Assembly (NCBI GenBank): GCA_046727175.1
Contig: JBKPCD010000125.1
Span: 1 to 34,154 of the forward strand
DNA: 34,154 nt
Reading direction: 5' to 3'
Origin: JBKPCD01 sp046727175
GTDB lineage: Bacteria; Acidobacteriota; Vicinamibacteria; Vicinamibacterales; 2-12-FULL-66-21
Position numbers and translations under genes: made by a program. The notes beneath the pieces are model-generated. The model was not told the origin of the DNA. It was given only the letters and a program-made list of their open reading frames with translations, and did not search any database. Shown here one piece after another: positions 8,317 through 16,076 of this stretch (position 1 is its first letter; each line of letters starts with the position of its first letter).

Positions 8317-9324
8317 TCAGAAATGACTGAATCCGCCTGGCAATGGTTCCGCGTGGTCCTGAGAATCGAGAACGAGTTCGGGCCCGGCCGTGAGCTCGCC
8401 GATCCGTGTGATTGAGACGCCTCGCGCCTGTCGCTCAACCGCGCGCAGGGCCTTCATGCGGCGTTTCGGAACCGCGAACAGCAACTCGTAGTCGTCTCCG
8501 CCGGCAACTGCTGCGCGTACGGGATCGTCTCCTCGCTCGACGAACCACGCGCGAGCCGCCGGTGGGACCGGGAGCCCCGCCGCATCGATCCGGGCGCCTG
8601 TGCCGCTCGCTTCAGCGAGCTGCCGCAGAGCCTCCGAAAGGCCGTCGCTGAGGTCGATGCACGCACTTGCCGTACGCGTACGGCCGAGCAACGCGCCGAC
8701 GCGGGCGCGCGGCTCAGGCCGCCGGTATCGCGAAACGCATGCAGCCATGTCGGAATCGGTCGGCGAATCGTCGGGCCGCGTGGCGTGCTCGCGCAGCCAG
8801 CTCAATCCTGCGGCCGCGGCGCCCACAGCGCCGGTCACGAACAACGCATCACCGGGACGACCGCCCCGTCGTTCGAGTACACGTCGCGGACGTACGGAAC
8901 CGACGAGCATGACGTCGATCGCGAGCGGCCCCGGCGATCGTGTGATGTTTCCGCCAGCAACGCTGACGCCCGCGGCCCGAGCCATTTCGGTCAATCCATC
9001 AATGATCGCGTCGATTTCGCCGACTGCCGCTGCTTCCGGCAGCATCATCGAGACCAGAGCCAGGCGAGGAGCCCCGCCCATCGCGGCAACGTCGCTCACG
9101 TTGACTGCCAACGCTTTGTATCCAACATCCGACAAGCTCGAAAACCGGCGATCGAAATGCACGCCTTCGACGAGCGCATCGGTCGTCAGAACCTGCAGAG
9201 CACCACGGTCCGGCTGCGCCACCGCCGCGTCGTCGCCGATGCCGACAATGAGAGCGTCCGAAGGTGGGGGAAGCCGTTGCCGGATGCGTTCGATGAGCCC
9301 GCGCTCGCCCAGCTCGGAGATCAC
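8317..9324 (-). CDS. thiL: Thiamine-monophosphate kinase
   Basis: ATP-dependent phosphorylation of thiamine monophosphate to thiamine diphosphate, the last step of vitamin B1 cofactor synthesis, in the cytoplasm. Family motifs in order: GIGDDAAV near the N-terminus, TTDALVEGVHFD, AVNVSDVAAMGGAP, CIDLSDGLSEAL and GGDDYELLFAVP. These cover the metal- and ATP-binding sites of the PurM/ThiL fold. GTG at 9324 gives 335 residues, close to the usual 320-340, and starts with the typical ELGERGLIERI. The frame stays open upstream through a GC-rich repeat that is probably not translated. No other thiamine gene is nearby. Confidence 0.93.
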   Translation of the reverse strand: MISELGERGLIERIRQRLPPPSDALIVGIGDDAAVAQPDRGALQVLTTDALVEGVHFDRRFSSLSDVGYKALAVNVSDVAAMGGAPRLALVSMMLPEAAAVGEIDAIIDGLTEMARAAGVSVAGGNITRSPGPLAIDVMLVGSVRPRRVLERRGGRPGDALFVTGAVGAAAAGLSWLREHATRPDDSPTDSDMAACVSRYRRPEPRARVGALLGRTRTASACIDLSDGLSEALRQLAEASGTGARIDAAGLPVPPAARAWFVERGDDPVRAAVAGGDDYELLFAVPKRRMKALRAVERQARGVSITRIGELTAGPELVLDSQDHAEPLPGGFSHF

Positions 9325-9424
9325 AGCGGCCGGCCGCCCGCCGGGGCCCCCACTGCGCGGGGTTTGCGCGGTGGGGTGGGAGCCGGAGCCCTCACCGCGC
9401 GGCGTTTGCGCGGCAGGATCGGAT
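9325..9424. repeat. GC-rich tandem repeat between rny and thiL, about 42-nt spacing
   Basis: Two related blocks, each containing a GCGCGG-(C/G)GTTTGCGCGG core, lie about 42 nt apart (six times seven). On the minus strand they stay open in the thiL frame and would encode two AQTPR motifs 14 residues apart, upstream of the conserved ThiL start. Confidence 0.55.
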
Positions 9425-11005
9425 TTACCGGGCGTATTCAATGGCCCGGGTCTCCCTGATGACCGTGACTTTGATCTGTCCCGGATACTCGAGCTCGTTC
9501 TCGATCCGCCGCGCGATGTCCTTCGAGAGCCAGACGGTTTCCTCGTCGGAGATGCGATCGCTTTCCACGACGATGCGGATCTCACGTCCGGCCTGCAACG
9601 CGAATGCCTTGGAGACCCCTTCGAACGAATCGGCAATGCCCTCGAGTTTCTCGAGGCGCTTCACGTAGGACTCGAGAATGTCGCGGCGCGCTCCCGGCCG
9701 TGCTGCCGAGATCGCATCCGCTGCCTGTACGATCATTGCTTCGAGCGACGGCCAGTCGATGTCCATGTGATGCGCCGCGACGGCCTGCAACACCGGCTCG
9801 CTTTCGCCGTGCTTGCGCAGGAGATCGAGCCCCAGCTCCAGGTGAGTCCCCTGCAGATCGCGATCGATCGCCTTCCCGATGTCGTGGAGGAACGCGGCCC
9901 GGACGGCGACGTTTCCGTTGAGGCCAATCTCCTTCGCCATGATTCCCGCGAGGAACGCGACCTCCTTGGAGTGGTTCAGCACGTTCTGCCCGTAACTCGT
10001 GCGGAACTTCAAGCGCCCCATCAAACGCAAGAGCTCCGGGTGGAGATCGTACATTCCGAGCTCGTACGCAGCCGCTTCGCCTTCGCGGCGAACCGTTTCC
10101 TCCATCTCCATCTCGACCTTGTCGACGACCTCTTCGATGCGGGCGGGATGGATGCGCCCGTCGGCGATCAGTCGCTCGATCGCGAGGCGTGCGACTTCGC
10201 GACGATAGGGATCGAAGCTCGAGAGGATGATGGCGCCCGGTGTGTCGTCGACAATCAGCTCGACGCCCGTGGCAGTTTCGAGCGCGCGAATGTTGCGTCC
10301 TTCACGACCGATGATACGGCCCTTCAGATCGTCGCTCGGCAGATCGACGACGGCGACTGTGGTCTCGATGGCGTGCTCGGCGGCACTTCGCTGAATGGCG
10401 TCGGTGATGATCTGCTGCGCACGAAGCGCGGCGGTTTCCCTCGCTTCGGTCTCCAGTCGCTTCACCATGTTCGCTGCGTCGCGTCGCGCGTCGGCTTCGA
10501 GCTGCTTCAATAACAGGTCGCGGGCCTCGTCGGCGCTCATGCCTGCGACGCGCTGGAGCTCTCGCTGACGCTCGGCCACCAGCTGTTCGGCGCGCGCTGC
10601 AGCGCTGCGGACGCCGCCCTCCTGTTCCGCAAGCGTCCGCTCTCGCGCCCGCAGCTCGCGCTCCATTCGATCCGTTGTAGCCAGGCGATCGGCGAGCGCC
10701 CGGGTCTTGTCGGCAAGCGATTGCTCGAGCCCGATGATCTCCTGCCGCCGTTCGCGCGCCTGCTGCTCGGCGATGGCCGCGAGCTCGTGTGCTTTCTCGC
10801 GCGCCTCGAGCGCCGATTCTTTCCGGAGGCGTTCGGCTTCACGTTCCGCATCACCATGGATGCGCGCGGCCTCCGCCTGCGCGCGCCCGATGGTTTCTTC
10901 GGCAAGACGTTTCTTGGCACTGACAAACCAGGCGACAGACGTGCCCACGATGGCGGTTGTGAGAACGATGATGATCGAGACGAGATAGACAGCGGGTGTG
11001 CCCAT
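9425..11005 (-). CDS. rny: Ribonuclease Y
   Basis: A membrane-anchored endoribonuclease that starts mRNA decay. ATG at 11005 gives 526 residues, the usual size. Domains in order: one N-terminal membrane helix (about 5-28); a long charged coiled coil rich in Arg/Glu/Ala (about 30-215); a KH RNA-binding domain with GRIIGREGRNIRALE (about 225-285); and an HD phosphohydrolase domain with FLHDIGKAID (His-Asp metal pair) and further histidines in AAHHMDID. A hairpin at 11026-11045 and a GGGGA box precede the start. It follows the 6S RNA gene and precedes thiL. The functional partner ymdB, often adjacent to rny, is here about 22 kb away in the same orientation. Confidence 0.95.
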   Translation of the reverse strand: MGTPAVYLVSIIIVLTTAIVGTSVAWFVSAKKRLAEETIGRAQAEAARIHGDAEREAERLRKESALEAREKAHELAAIAEQQARERRQEIIGLEQSLADKTRALADRLATTDRMERELRARERTLAEQEGGVRSAAARAEQLVAERQRELQRVAGMSADEARDLLLKQLEADARRDAANMVKRLETEARETAALRAQQIITDAIQRSAAEHAIETTVAVVDLPSDDLKGRIIGREGRNIRALETATGVELIVDDTPGAIILSSFDPYRREVARLAIERLIADGRIHPARIEEVVDKVEMEMEETVRREGEAAAYELGMYDLHPELLRLMGRLKFRTSYGQNVLNHSKEVAFLAGIMAKEIGLNGNVAVRAAFLHDIGKAIDRDLQGTHLELGLDLLRKHGESEPVLQAVAAHHMDIDWPSLEAMIVQAADAISAARPGARRDILESYVKRLEKLEGIADSFEGVSKAFALQAGREIRIVVESDRISDEETVWLSKDIARRIENELEYPGQIKVTVIRETRAIEYAR

Positions 11006-11025
11006 GCGTGTCCCCGTCGTAATCA

Positions 11026-11045
11026 CGCAGGGCGCAGCCCCTGCG
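11026..11045 (-). other. Hairpin in the rny leader
   Basis: Stem CGCAGGG/CCCTGCG with a 6-nt loop, about 20 nt upstream of the rny start. No U-tract follows, so it is unlikely to be an intrinsic terminator. It may mark processing between 6S RNA and rny, or affect translation. Confidence 0.4.
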
Positions 11046-11138
11046 TTCATTCCCGTCGGGCGTGTTGACACGGGCAGGCTGCTGAACAGCCAGCAACCTG
11101 AAGGAGAAGGTCAGCCGGCCCGTTGACTGGGAGGAAGG

Positions 11139-11318
11139 GCCCCGCTTTGCCGTGTGGGGAGGTCGGATGAACCTGCGTAAAGCAGGTGGAACCGCTGCAC
11201 AAGCCGAGCTTCAGGCTTCCTCTTGCAGAGGCATGCACACCACCCGGCGTCGCGATTCTCTTATGGTGAAACGTTGGCTCAAACGAGCCTCCGAACCATC
11301 ACGTGCAAAGCAGGGAGC
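11139..11318 (-). ncRNA. ssrS: 6S RNA
   Basis: The roughly 180-nt gap between zapA and rny folds as 6S RNA, the global inhibitor that binds sigma70-RNA polymerase. On the minus strand the ends pair (CTGCTTTGC with GCAAAGCGG). The 5' half of the bubble contains TGAGCCAACGTTTCACCA, very close to the E. coli TGAGCCGATATTTCA region. The terminal stem reads TGCATGCCTCT-GCA-AGAGGAAGCC, like the E. coli GCATGCTCGG...CCGAGAAGCC. The 3' half carries the small ACCTGC-TTTAC-GCAGGT hairpin ending in GTTCA, as in many 6S RNAs. Size and the position next to zapA match the known conserved location. The 5' end may lie up to about 12 nt further upstream. Confidence 0.9.
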
Positions 11319-11401
11319 TCAAACTCCTGAGCAAAGATCTTACTTCAGTCCGCCTGAGGCCGTCGAGGGCCGGATCCGATTTTTTGGGCACTCTGCGCGC
11401 G

Positions 11402-11719
11402 TCAGCCCGCGATCGCTTTCGTTTCGCCAAGACCCAGCGCGAGATCCAGCATTCGCTCGAGGTCTCCCGCCCGGTCCCGGAGGCTCGCGTGTCGATCGCG
11501 GGCATCGTCGCACGCGCGGAAGTACTCGTCGGCGATGTTCAGCGCCGTGAGGACGGCGATTTTGAGCGTGTCGCCGGCCGGACACTCCTTCGCCGCCAAC
11601 CGCATCTTCTCGTCGACGTACGCAGCGAGCTCGGTGACGTACGTCGGATCCAGCGCACTGCGGATTGGGTACCGCTGGCCGTGGATCTCGACGTGAATAA
11701 GGCGGCTCGACGGGTCCAT
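11402..11719 (-). CDS. zapA: Cell division protein ZapA
   Basis: A 105-residue protein that cross-links FtsZ filaments at the division ring. The N-terminal part (about 8-70) matches ZapA: VEIHGQRYPIRSALDPTYVTELAAYVDEKM, then DTLKIAVLTALNIADEYF. The rest is a short coiled coil (about 65-97), as expected for the dimer/tetramer stalk. It lies five bases after the zapB-like gene and just upstream of 6S RNA, the usual order in many bacteria. Confidence 0.9.
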   Translation of the reverse strand: MDPSSRLIHVEIHGQRYPIRSALDPTYVTELAAYVDEKMRLAAKECPAGDTLKIAVLTALNIADEYFRACDDARDRHASLRDRAGDLERMLDLALGLGETKAIAG

Positions 11720-11724
11720 GGTGA

Positions 11725-12006
11725 TCAGAGATCGAGCGTGTCCAGCTGTTGGAGCATCTCGGTCACTCGCGACCGGATGAGATCTCTCTCTTCGCGCAGC
11801 GCCGTCACCTCAGCGGTTGCGCCCTCGACATCCGTCAAGCGGGCCCGGAGCGCGTCGAGCTCGCGAGACAGTTGCGCGTTGTCTTCGAGGTGTCTCGCGC
11901 TCTCGGCGCGCAGCCGCTCGATCATTCCCACGAGCATTTTCAGCTTTTCCTCGAGCCGGTCGATTGGCTCGAGGTCTATCGTTCGAGTTGCAACTGTTTT
12001 CGCCAA
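11725..12006 (-). CDS. ZapB-like coiled-coil protein
   Basis: About 93 residues, almost entirely one coiled coil with leucines in heptad spacing (LEEKLKMLVGMIERLRAE, LREERDLIRSRVTEMLQQLD). The C-terminal LREERDxIRxRVxxMLxxLD is typical of ZapB/DUF904-like proteins found beside zapA. I place the start at TTG 12006 because a GGAGG box lies five bases upstream; TTG at 12018 would overlap that box. No ATG is available near the 5' end. It probably assists ZapA at the FtsZ ring. The ZapB assignment rests on position and coiled coil, since this family diverges quickly. Confidence 0.7.
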   Translation of the reverse strand: MAKTVATRTIDLEPIDRLEEKLKMLVGMIERLRAESARHLEDNAQLSRELDALRARLTDVEGATAEVTALREERDLIRSRVTEMLQQLDTLDL

Positions 12007-12049
12007 AACAGCCTCCAAACGAACCAGGACGGTGAAAACCGAGTTATGA

Positions 12050-12098
12050 AATCGAATCCCGAACCCCGGGCCCCGAACCGCGGGCCCCGAACCCGGAA
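12050..12098. repeat. Heptamer array, CCCCGAA units
   Basis: Seven consecutive 7-bp units (AATCGAA, TCCCGAA, CCCCGGG, CCCCGAA, CCGCGGG, CCCCGAA, CCCGGAA) upstream of the zapB-like gene. Alternating CCCCGAA and CCSCGGG gives it local self-complementarity. Confidence 0.8.
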
Positions 12099-12114
12099 TC
12101 AGCGTCGTTTCGTT

Positions 12115-12206
12115 CCGGGGGACTTCGTCCCGCCGGACCCCCTCTCGCCGTCGCTGGCGGGGACCCTTCCCCCCCGCTCCGGCGGGGGCGCGCCCCTCGG
12201 CGCGCC
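12115..12206 (-). terminator. Hairpin cluster after pheT
   Basis: Three strong hairpins follow the pheT stop: GGCGCGC/GCGCGCC (12187-12206), CCCCCGC/GCGGGGG with a 4-nt loop (12171-12188, partly exclusive with the first), and one with core GGGAC/GTCCC (12115-12136). There is no U-tract, so factor-independent termination is uncertain; partial termination or RNA processing before the zap genes is possible. Confidence 0.45.
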
Positions 12207-12215
12207 TTACGTTGC

Positions 12216-14264
12216 TCAGCGTCGTTCGGCGTTGTGCGTCGCGCGCAGCACCTCGACGATGTACTCAGTTGCACGCTGAGCCTCGTCGTCGGTGAGGGTG
12301 CGGTCTGGCGCACGGAACGTCAACCGAACGGACAAGCTGACACGCCCCTCGGGCACCCCTTTGCCCCGATAACGATCGAATTCGTGGACGGCGACGAGCG
12401 TTTCGGGTGCCGCCGAACGGATAGTGCCACGAACCGTAGCGGCAGGCAAGGCTTCGTCGATCAGGATTGAGATGTCTCGGACGATTGAAGGGAATCTCGG
12501 CAGCGGCTCCGTGCGGAGGTCGTCGCGCATGCCGACGCCCCCGAGAACGTCGAGATCGATCTCGCCAATATAAATTTCTTCGGCGCGCGGAAACCCTCGC
12601 GGCTCGACGACATCGGGCAGGAGTTGTCCGGCGACACCGAGGGGGAGCATCGCACGGTTGTGAACGACCCGCACCTCGGCACTTCGGCCGCGAACGAGAA
12701 ACGGTCGGTCGACCGGAACGCAATCGACCTCGACGCCGAACCCGGCGCCGATCTGCTCGACCACTCCCTTCGCGTCGAAGAAGTCCACGGGTCTCGACTC
12801 GCCTGACCAGTGCGCTTCGACCGCCGAGCCGCACCATGCGAACGCCGCCGCGCGCCCTTCCCCGGCCGATGTGAAGCGGCTGCCCGTCTCGAAGAGACGT
12901 ACGTCGCGCCGCTCCCGCCGCCGGTTATGGACGCAGGCATCGAGCAGGCCAGCGAGCAACGACGGACGAAGCACCGCAAACTTTTCAGACAGCGGGTTGG
13001 CAATCGCCGCTGGTTCCACTCCCGGCTCGCAGAAGGGAAGCGCAGCCTCGCGCTCGATGAACGCAAACGTCGTCGCTTCCGAAAAGCCGGCGGCTCTCAG
13101 AATCTGACGAACGTGACGGTCCTGCGCGATTCGCGGATCGGCTGGACGCGGCGGCTCCGCTAGAGCAGGGAACGTCGCGGGAAGGCGGTCGAAGCCGAAG
13201 TGCCGTCCGACCTCTTCGATGAGGTCGATCTCGCGCGCGGCATCGACTCTGAAAGTTGGGACGATGACCTTCCACGTCGGATCGGGAGGGGCACTCGCCT
13301 CGGCGACTTCGAACCCGAGGGGTTCCAGGATCTTCGGCACATCAGCCGACGGGATTGGCTGACCGAGCACTCGCGTGAGCCGCGCCGAGCGAAGCGTCAG
13401 CTCCGAGCGCGGTCGCGGCGACGGATATCGATCGATCAGCGGACCCTTCGGACGGCCGGCGCCGATGGCCTGGAACAAGGCAGCCGCGCGTGCGATGCCG
13501 GCTGGTGCCGCCTCGATGTCTGCGCCGCGTTCGAAGCGGATCGACGCCTCCGTCTTCAGGCCCAGACGCTTGCTCGTGCGTCGAACGGATGCTGGTTGGA
13601 AGTAGGCGCTCTCCAGCGCGATCAGCTTTGTCGTCTCGCTGATTTCGGAATCGCCGCCGCCCATGACTCCACCAATCGCCGCTGCGCGCACGGCGTCGGC
13701 GATGACCAGCATGTCCGTATCGAGCGTTCGATCGATCCCGTCGAGCGTGCGGAGCCGCTCCCCGGCACGAGCGTGTCGGATCACGAGCGTTCGCTCGGCC
13801 AGCTTTTCGAGATCGAACGCGTGCATCGGCTGGCCGAGCTCGAGCATCACATAATTCGTCACGTCGACGACGTTGTTGATCGGCCCAACGCCGGCGGCGT
13901 CCAGCCTCTCAGCGAGCCAGCTTGGCGATCGCCCGATCGTCACTTCGAAGACTTGCGCGCAATACCGCGGACAGAGCTCAGCATCTTCGAGTCGTACCGC
14001 GAGAATCTTGCCGCCGTTGGGTGACGGCATCGTCGCGTCGGGCATCTGGAGCGGCACATTCCAGATCGCGGAAGCCTCGCGAGCGAGACCGATGTGGCTC
14101 AGGCAGTCAGGGCGATTGGCGGTGATCTCGAAGTCGATCACCGGAAGGCGTCCCGCTTCGACTGACGCGACTTCGAATCCTCGAAGCGAGATCTCGCGCG
14201 CGATGGTCTCGGGATCGTCGGGCAGCGTTACGAAATCGCCGAGCCACGGACACACGATCCTCAC
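12216..14264 (-). CDS. pheT: Phenylalanyl-tRNA synthetase beta subunit, without tRNA-binding domain
   Basis: With PheS it forms the alpha2-beta2 enzyme that charges tRNA-Phe. GTG at 14264 overlaps the pheS stop by 4 nt (GTGA), so translation is coupled. The protein is 682 residues, against about 790-800 usually. The N-terminus (IVCPWLGDFVTL...GFEV) runs directly into ITANRPDCLSHIGLAREA at about residues 48-65, which normally follows a tRNA-binding OB domain of about 110 residues. That EMAPII-like domain appears to be absent. Later parts are present: the B3/B4 editing region (about 160-310, with NNVVDVTNYVMLELGQPMHAFD), the B5 domain, the catalytic-like core, and the C-terminal FDX-ACB anticodon-binding domain (about 590-680, FPSIVRDISI). 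Confidence 0.94.
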   Translation of the reverse strand: MRIVCPWLGDFVTLPDDPETIAREISLRGFEVASVEAGRLPVIDFEITANRPDCLSHIGLAREASAIWNVPLQMPDATMPSPNGGKILAVRLEDAELCPRYCAQVFEVTIGRSPSWLAERLDAAGVGPINNVVDVTNYVMLELGQPMHAFDLEKLAERTLVIRHARAGERLRTLDGIDRTLDTDMLVIADAVRAAAIGGVMGGGDSEISETTKLIALESAYFQPASVRRTSKRLGLKTEASIRFERGADIEAAPAGIARAAALFQAIGAGRPKGPLIDRYPSPRPRSELTLRSARLTRVLGQPIPSADVPKILEPLGFEVAEASAPPDPTWKVIVPTFRVDAAREIDLIEEVGRHFGFDRLPATFPALAEPPRPADPRIAQDRHVRQILRAAGFSEATTFAFIEREAALPFCEPGVEPAAIANPLSEKFAVLRPSLLAGLLDACVHNRRRERRDVRLFETGSRFTSAGEGRAAAFAWCGSAVEAHWSGESRPVDFFDAKGVVEQIGAGFGVEVDCVPVDRPFLVRGRSAEVRVVHNRAMLPLGVAGQLLPDVVEPRGFPRAEEIYIGEIDLDVLGGVGMRDDLRTEPLPRFPSIVRDISILIDEALPAATVRGTIRSAAPETLVAVHEFDRYRGKGVPEGRVSLSVRLTFRAPDRTLTDDEAQRATEYIVEVLRATHNAERR

Positions 14265-15313
14265 AGCGGGAATTGCTCCAGGAATCGCAGGTCGTTCTCG
14301 TAGAACAGCCGGATGTCCTCGACGCCCCACTTGAGGAGCGCGACGCGCTCGATGCCCATGCCGAACGCGAAGGCCGTGTAGCGCTCCGGGTCGTAGCCGA
14401 CAGCCTCGAACACGGCGGGATGCACCATGCCGCTCCCAAGAATCTCCAGCCAGCCGGTGCGCTTGCACATCGCGCAGCCTGCGCCGGCGCAGCTGGCACA
14501 GCTGATGTCGAGCTCGCCGCTCGGTTCCGTGTACGGGAAGAAGCTCGGACGGAATCGTACTCGACGATCGGCGCCGAACAGTTCGTGCGCGAACGTGAAC
14601 AGGATCCCCTTCAAGGCCGCAAGCGTGATGTCTTCACCGACGACCAGTCCTTCCACCTGCGTGAACATCGGCGTGTGGGTGAGATCGAAGTTGTCGCGGC
14701 GGTAGACGCGGCCAGGAGCGATCAGCCGGACCGGCGGCGGGAACTTCTCCATGTAGCGGATCTGCATCCCGGACGTGTGCGTACGCAGCAGCGTCGCGTT
14801 TGACCCGGCAGACGACCGAACCTCTGATGAGAGGTAGAGCGTGTCCTGCATGTCGCGCGCAGGATGCTCCTTCGGCATGTTCAGCGCCTCGAAGTTGTGA
14901 TAGTCGTCTTCGAGCTCGGGTCCTTCGATGACCAGGAACCCGAGACGCGTGAAGATCGAGTCGATCTGCTCCCGGAGGATCGTCAGCGGATGCCGGTGAC
15001 CGATCACCGGCCGCCGGCCCGGCAACGTGACGTCGACAGCGCCGGCCGGCGGCCGTGACCGCGCGGCCGCGTCCAGCCGTTCGTCGAGTCGCGTCTCGAT
15101 CTGTTGCTTGAGCTCGTTGGCGAGCTGCCCAAGGCGTGGGCGGTGATCGGCGGGTGCGGCCCCGAGTGATTTCAGCAACGCCGAGACGAGCCCGCCTTTT
15201 CGCGCGAGGAATCGATCGCGAATTGCGCGCAGCTCCGCCTCGCTGCTGGCATTGCTCAAATCACGATCGAACTGCGAGCGGAGATCCTCGACTTGGCTGG
15301 AAAGATCGGGCAT
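14261..15313 (-). CDS. pheS: Phenylalanyl-tRNA synthetase alpha subunit
   Basis: Catalytic subunit, 350 residues. An N-terminal coiled coil (about 1-85) is followed by the class II core. Motif 2 is seen around RVYRRDNFDLTHTPMFTQVEGLVV (203-226) and motif 3 in GMGIERVALLKWGVEDIR (318-335). A four-cysteine cluster, C272, C275, C280 and C283, lies in SCASCAGAGCAMCKRTGW just after the EPSGELD strand and could bind zinc; it is absent from the E. coli enzyme but occurs in other bacteria. An inverted heptamer repeat separates the gene from rplT upstream, and pheT overlaps it by 4 nt downstream. Confidence 0.96.
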   Translation of the reverse strand: MPDLSSQVEDLRSQFDRDLSNASSEAELRAIRDRFLARKGGLVSALLKSLGAAPADHRPRLGQLANELKQQIETRLDERLDAAARSRPPAGAVDVTLPGRRPVIGHRHPLTILREQIDSIFTRLGFLVIEGPELEDDYHNFEALNMPKEHPARDMQDTLYLSSEVRSSAGSNATLLRTHTSGMQIRYMEKFPPPVRLIAPGRVYRRDNFDLTHTPMFTQVEGLVVGEDITLAALKGILFTFAHELFGADRRVRFRPSFFPYTEPSGELDISCASCAGAGCAMCKRTGWLEILGSGMVHPAVFEAVGYDPERYTAFAFGMGIERVALLKWGVEDIRLFYENDLRFLEQFPL

Positions 15314-15330
15314 GACCGCAGATCCAATTG

Positions 15331-15471
15331 TGAATTCTGAATTGTGAATTGTGAATTGTGAGGCAGCCGGCTGATCGTCTCAGGGACGACTTGTGCACCT
15401 TGCCGCTAATCGTCCGACGGACGGCTCGTGGCAGGTTGCTGTCTAATTCACAATTCGCAATTCACAACTCG
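15331..15471. repeat. Inverted heptamer repeat, TGAATTG units
   Basis: The left arm at 15331-15358 is four exact heptamers (TGAATTC, then TGAATTG three times). The right arm at 15444-15471 is four units of the inverse (TAATTCA, CAATTCG, CAATTCA, CAACTCG). The 85-bp centre has its own short palindromes. The arms are AT-rich and stand out from the GC-rich surroundings. They fill the rplT-pheS gap. Confidence 0.9.
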
Positions 15472-15478
15472 TCCCGCG

Positions 15479-15865
15479 CTAGGCTCGCGCGGCCTGCCGC
15501 CCGGCGTCCGTCGGCGTTGCCTCGGCCGCCGCCTTGGCGAGCCGCGCGAACGCGGCCGGGCTCGTGACGGCGAGATCCGCGAGGCTCTTGCGATCGATGG
15601 GATTACCGGTCGCCTTGAGACCGGCAATCAACTGACTATACGTCAGCCCGTGCTCGCGGGCAGCGGCATTGATCCGGATGACCCAGAGGCGCCGGAAGTC
15701 GCGCTTCTTGTTCCGCCGACCGACGAACGCGTACTTCAGCGCGGTGTCGACCGACTCCTTCGCGGAGCGATACAGCTTGCTCTTGGTCTGGTAGAAGCCC
15801 TTCGCGCGTGCGAGCAGCTTCTTCCGCTTCGCGCGCCGGATGTTTCCTCTTTTCACTCTAGGCAT
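15479..15865 (-). CDS. rplT: Ribosomal protein L20
   Basis: A 128-residue protein of the large subunit, needed early in 50S assembly. The sequence is textbook L20: MPRVKRGNIRRAKRKKLLARAKG start, FRRLWVIRINAAAREHGLTYSQLIAGLK centre. The C-terminal tail after about residue 110 is Ala-rich and slightly long. A GAGAGG box precedes the ATG, nine bases after rpmI. In other bacteria L20 represses its own operon by binding the leader; no clear mimic of its rRNA site was recognised here. Confidence 0.97.
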   Translation of the reverse strand: MPRVKRGNIRRAKRKKLLARAKGFYQTKSKLYRSAKESVDTALKYAFVGRRNKKRDFRRLWVIRINAAAREHGLTYSQLIAGLKATGNPIDRKSLADLAVTSPAAFARLAKAAAEATPTDAGRQAARA

Positions 15866-15874
15866 TGATACCTC

Positions 15875-16066
15875 TCACGGCAACATCTTCCGCAGCTTCG
15901 CCTGATCCGCATCCGACACCAACGTCGTCCCGCGGAGCGCGCGTTTCCGGCTCCGGCTCTTGCTCGTCAGGATGTGCTGCTTGAACGCCTTGCTTCGCAC
16001 GAACTTGCCCGTGCCGGTCTTCTTGAACCGCTTGGCTGCGCCGCGGTGGGTTTTCAGTTTCGGCAT
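15875..16066 (-). CDS. rpmI: Ribosomal protein L35
   Basis: A 63-residue basic protein with the L35 pattern MPKLKTHRGAAKRFKKTGTGK near the start and KSRSRKRALRGTTLV in the middle. It sits in the invariant infC-rpmI-rplT order, 10 bases after infC and nine before rplT, with an AGAGG box before the ATG. Confidence 0.97.
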   Translation of the reverse strand: MPKLKTHRGAAKRFKKTGTGKFVRSKAFKQHILTSKSRSRKRALRGTTLVSDADQAKLRKMLP

Positions 16067-16076
16067 GTGCCTCTTC

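Noticed and set aside
8600..10513. Long open frame (637 codons) on the plus strand
   Set aside because: It is antisense to thiL and rny, whose motifs are complete. Its translation is Arg/Ser/Pro-rich with no domain, as expected of a GC-rich shadow.
15331..15471. Possible CRISPR array
   Set aside because: Units are 7 bp with no unique spacers, and no cas genes are present.
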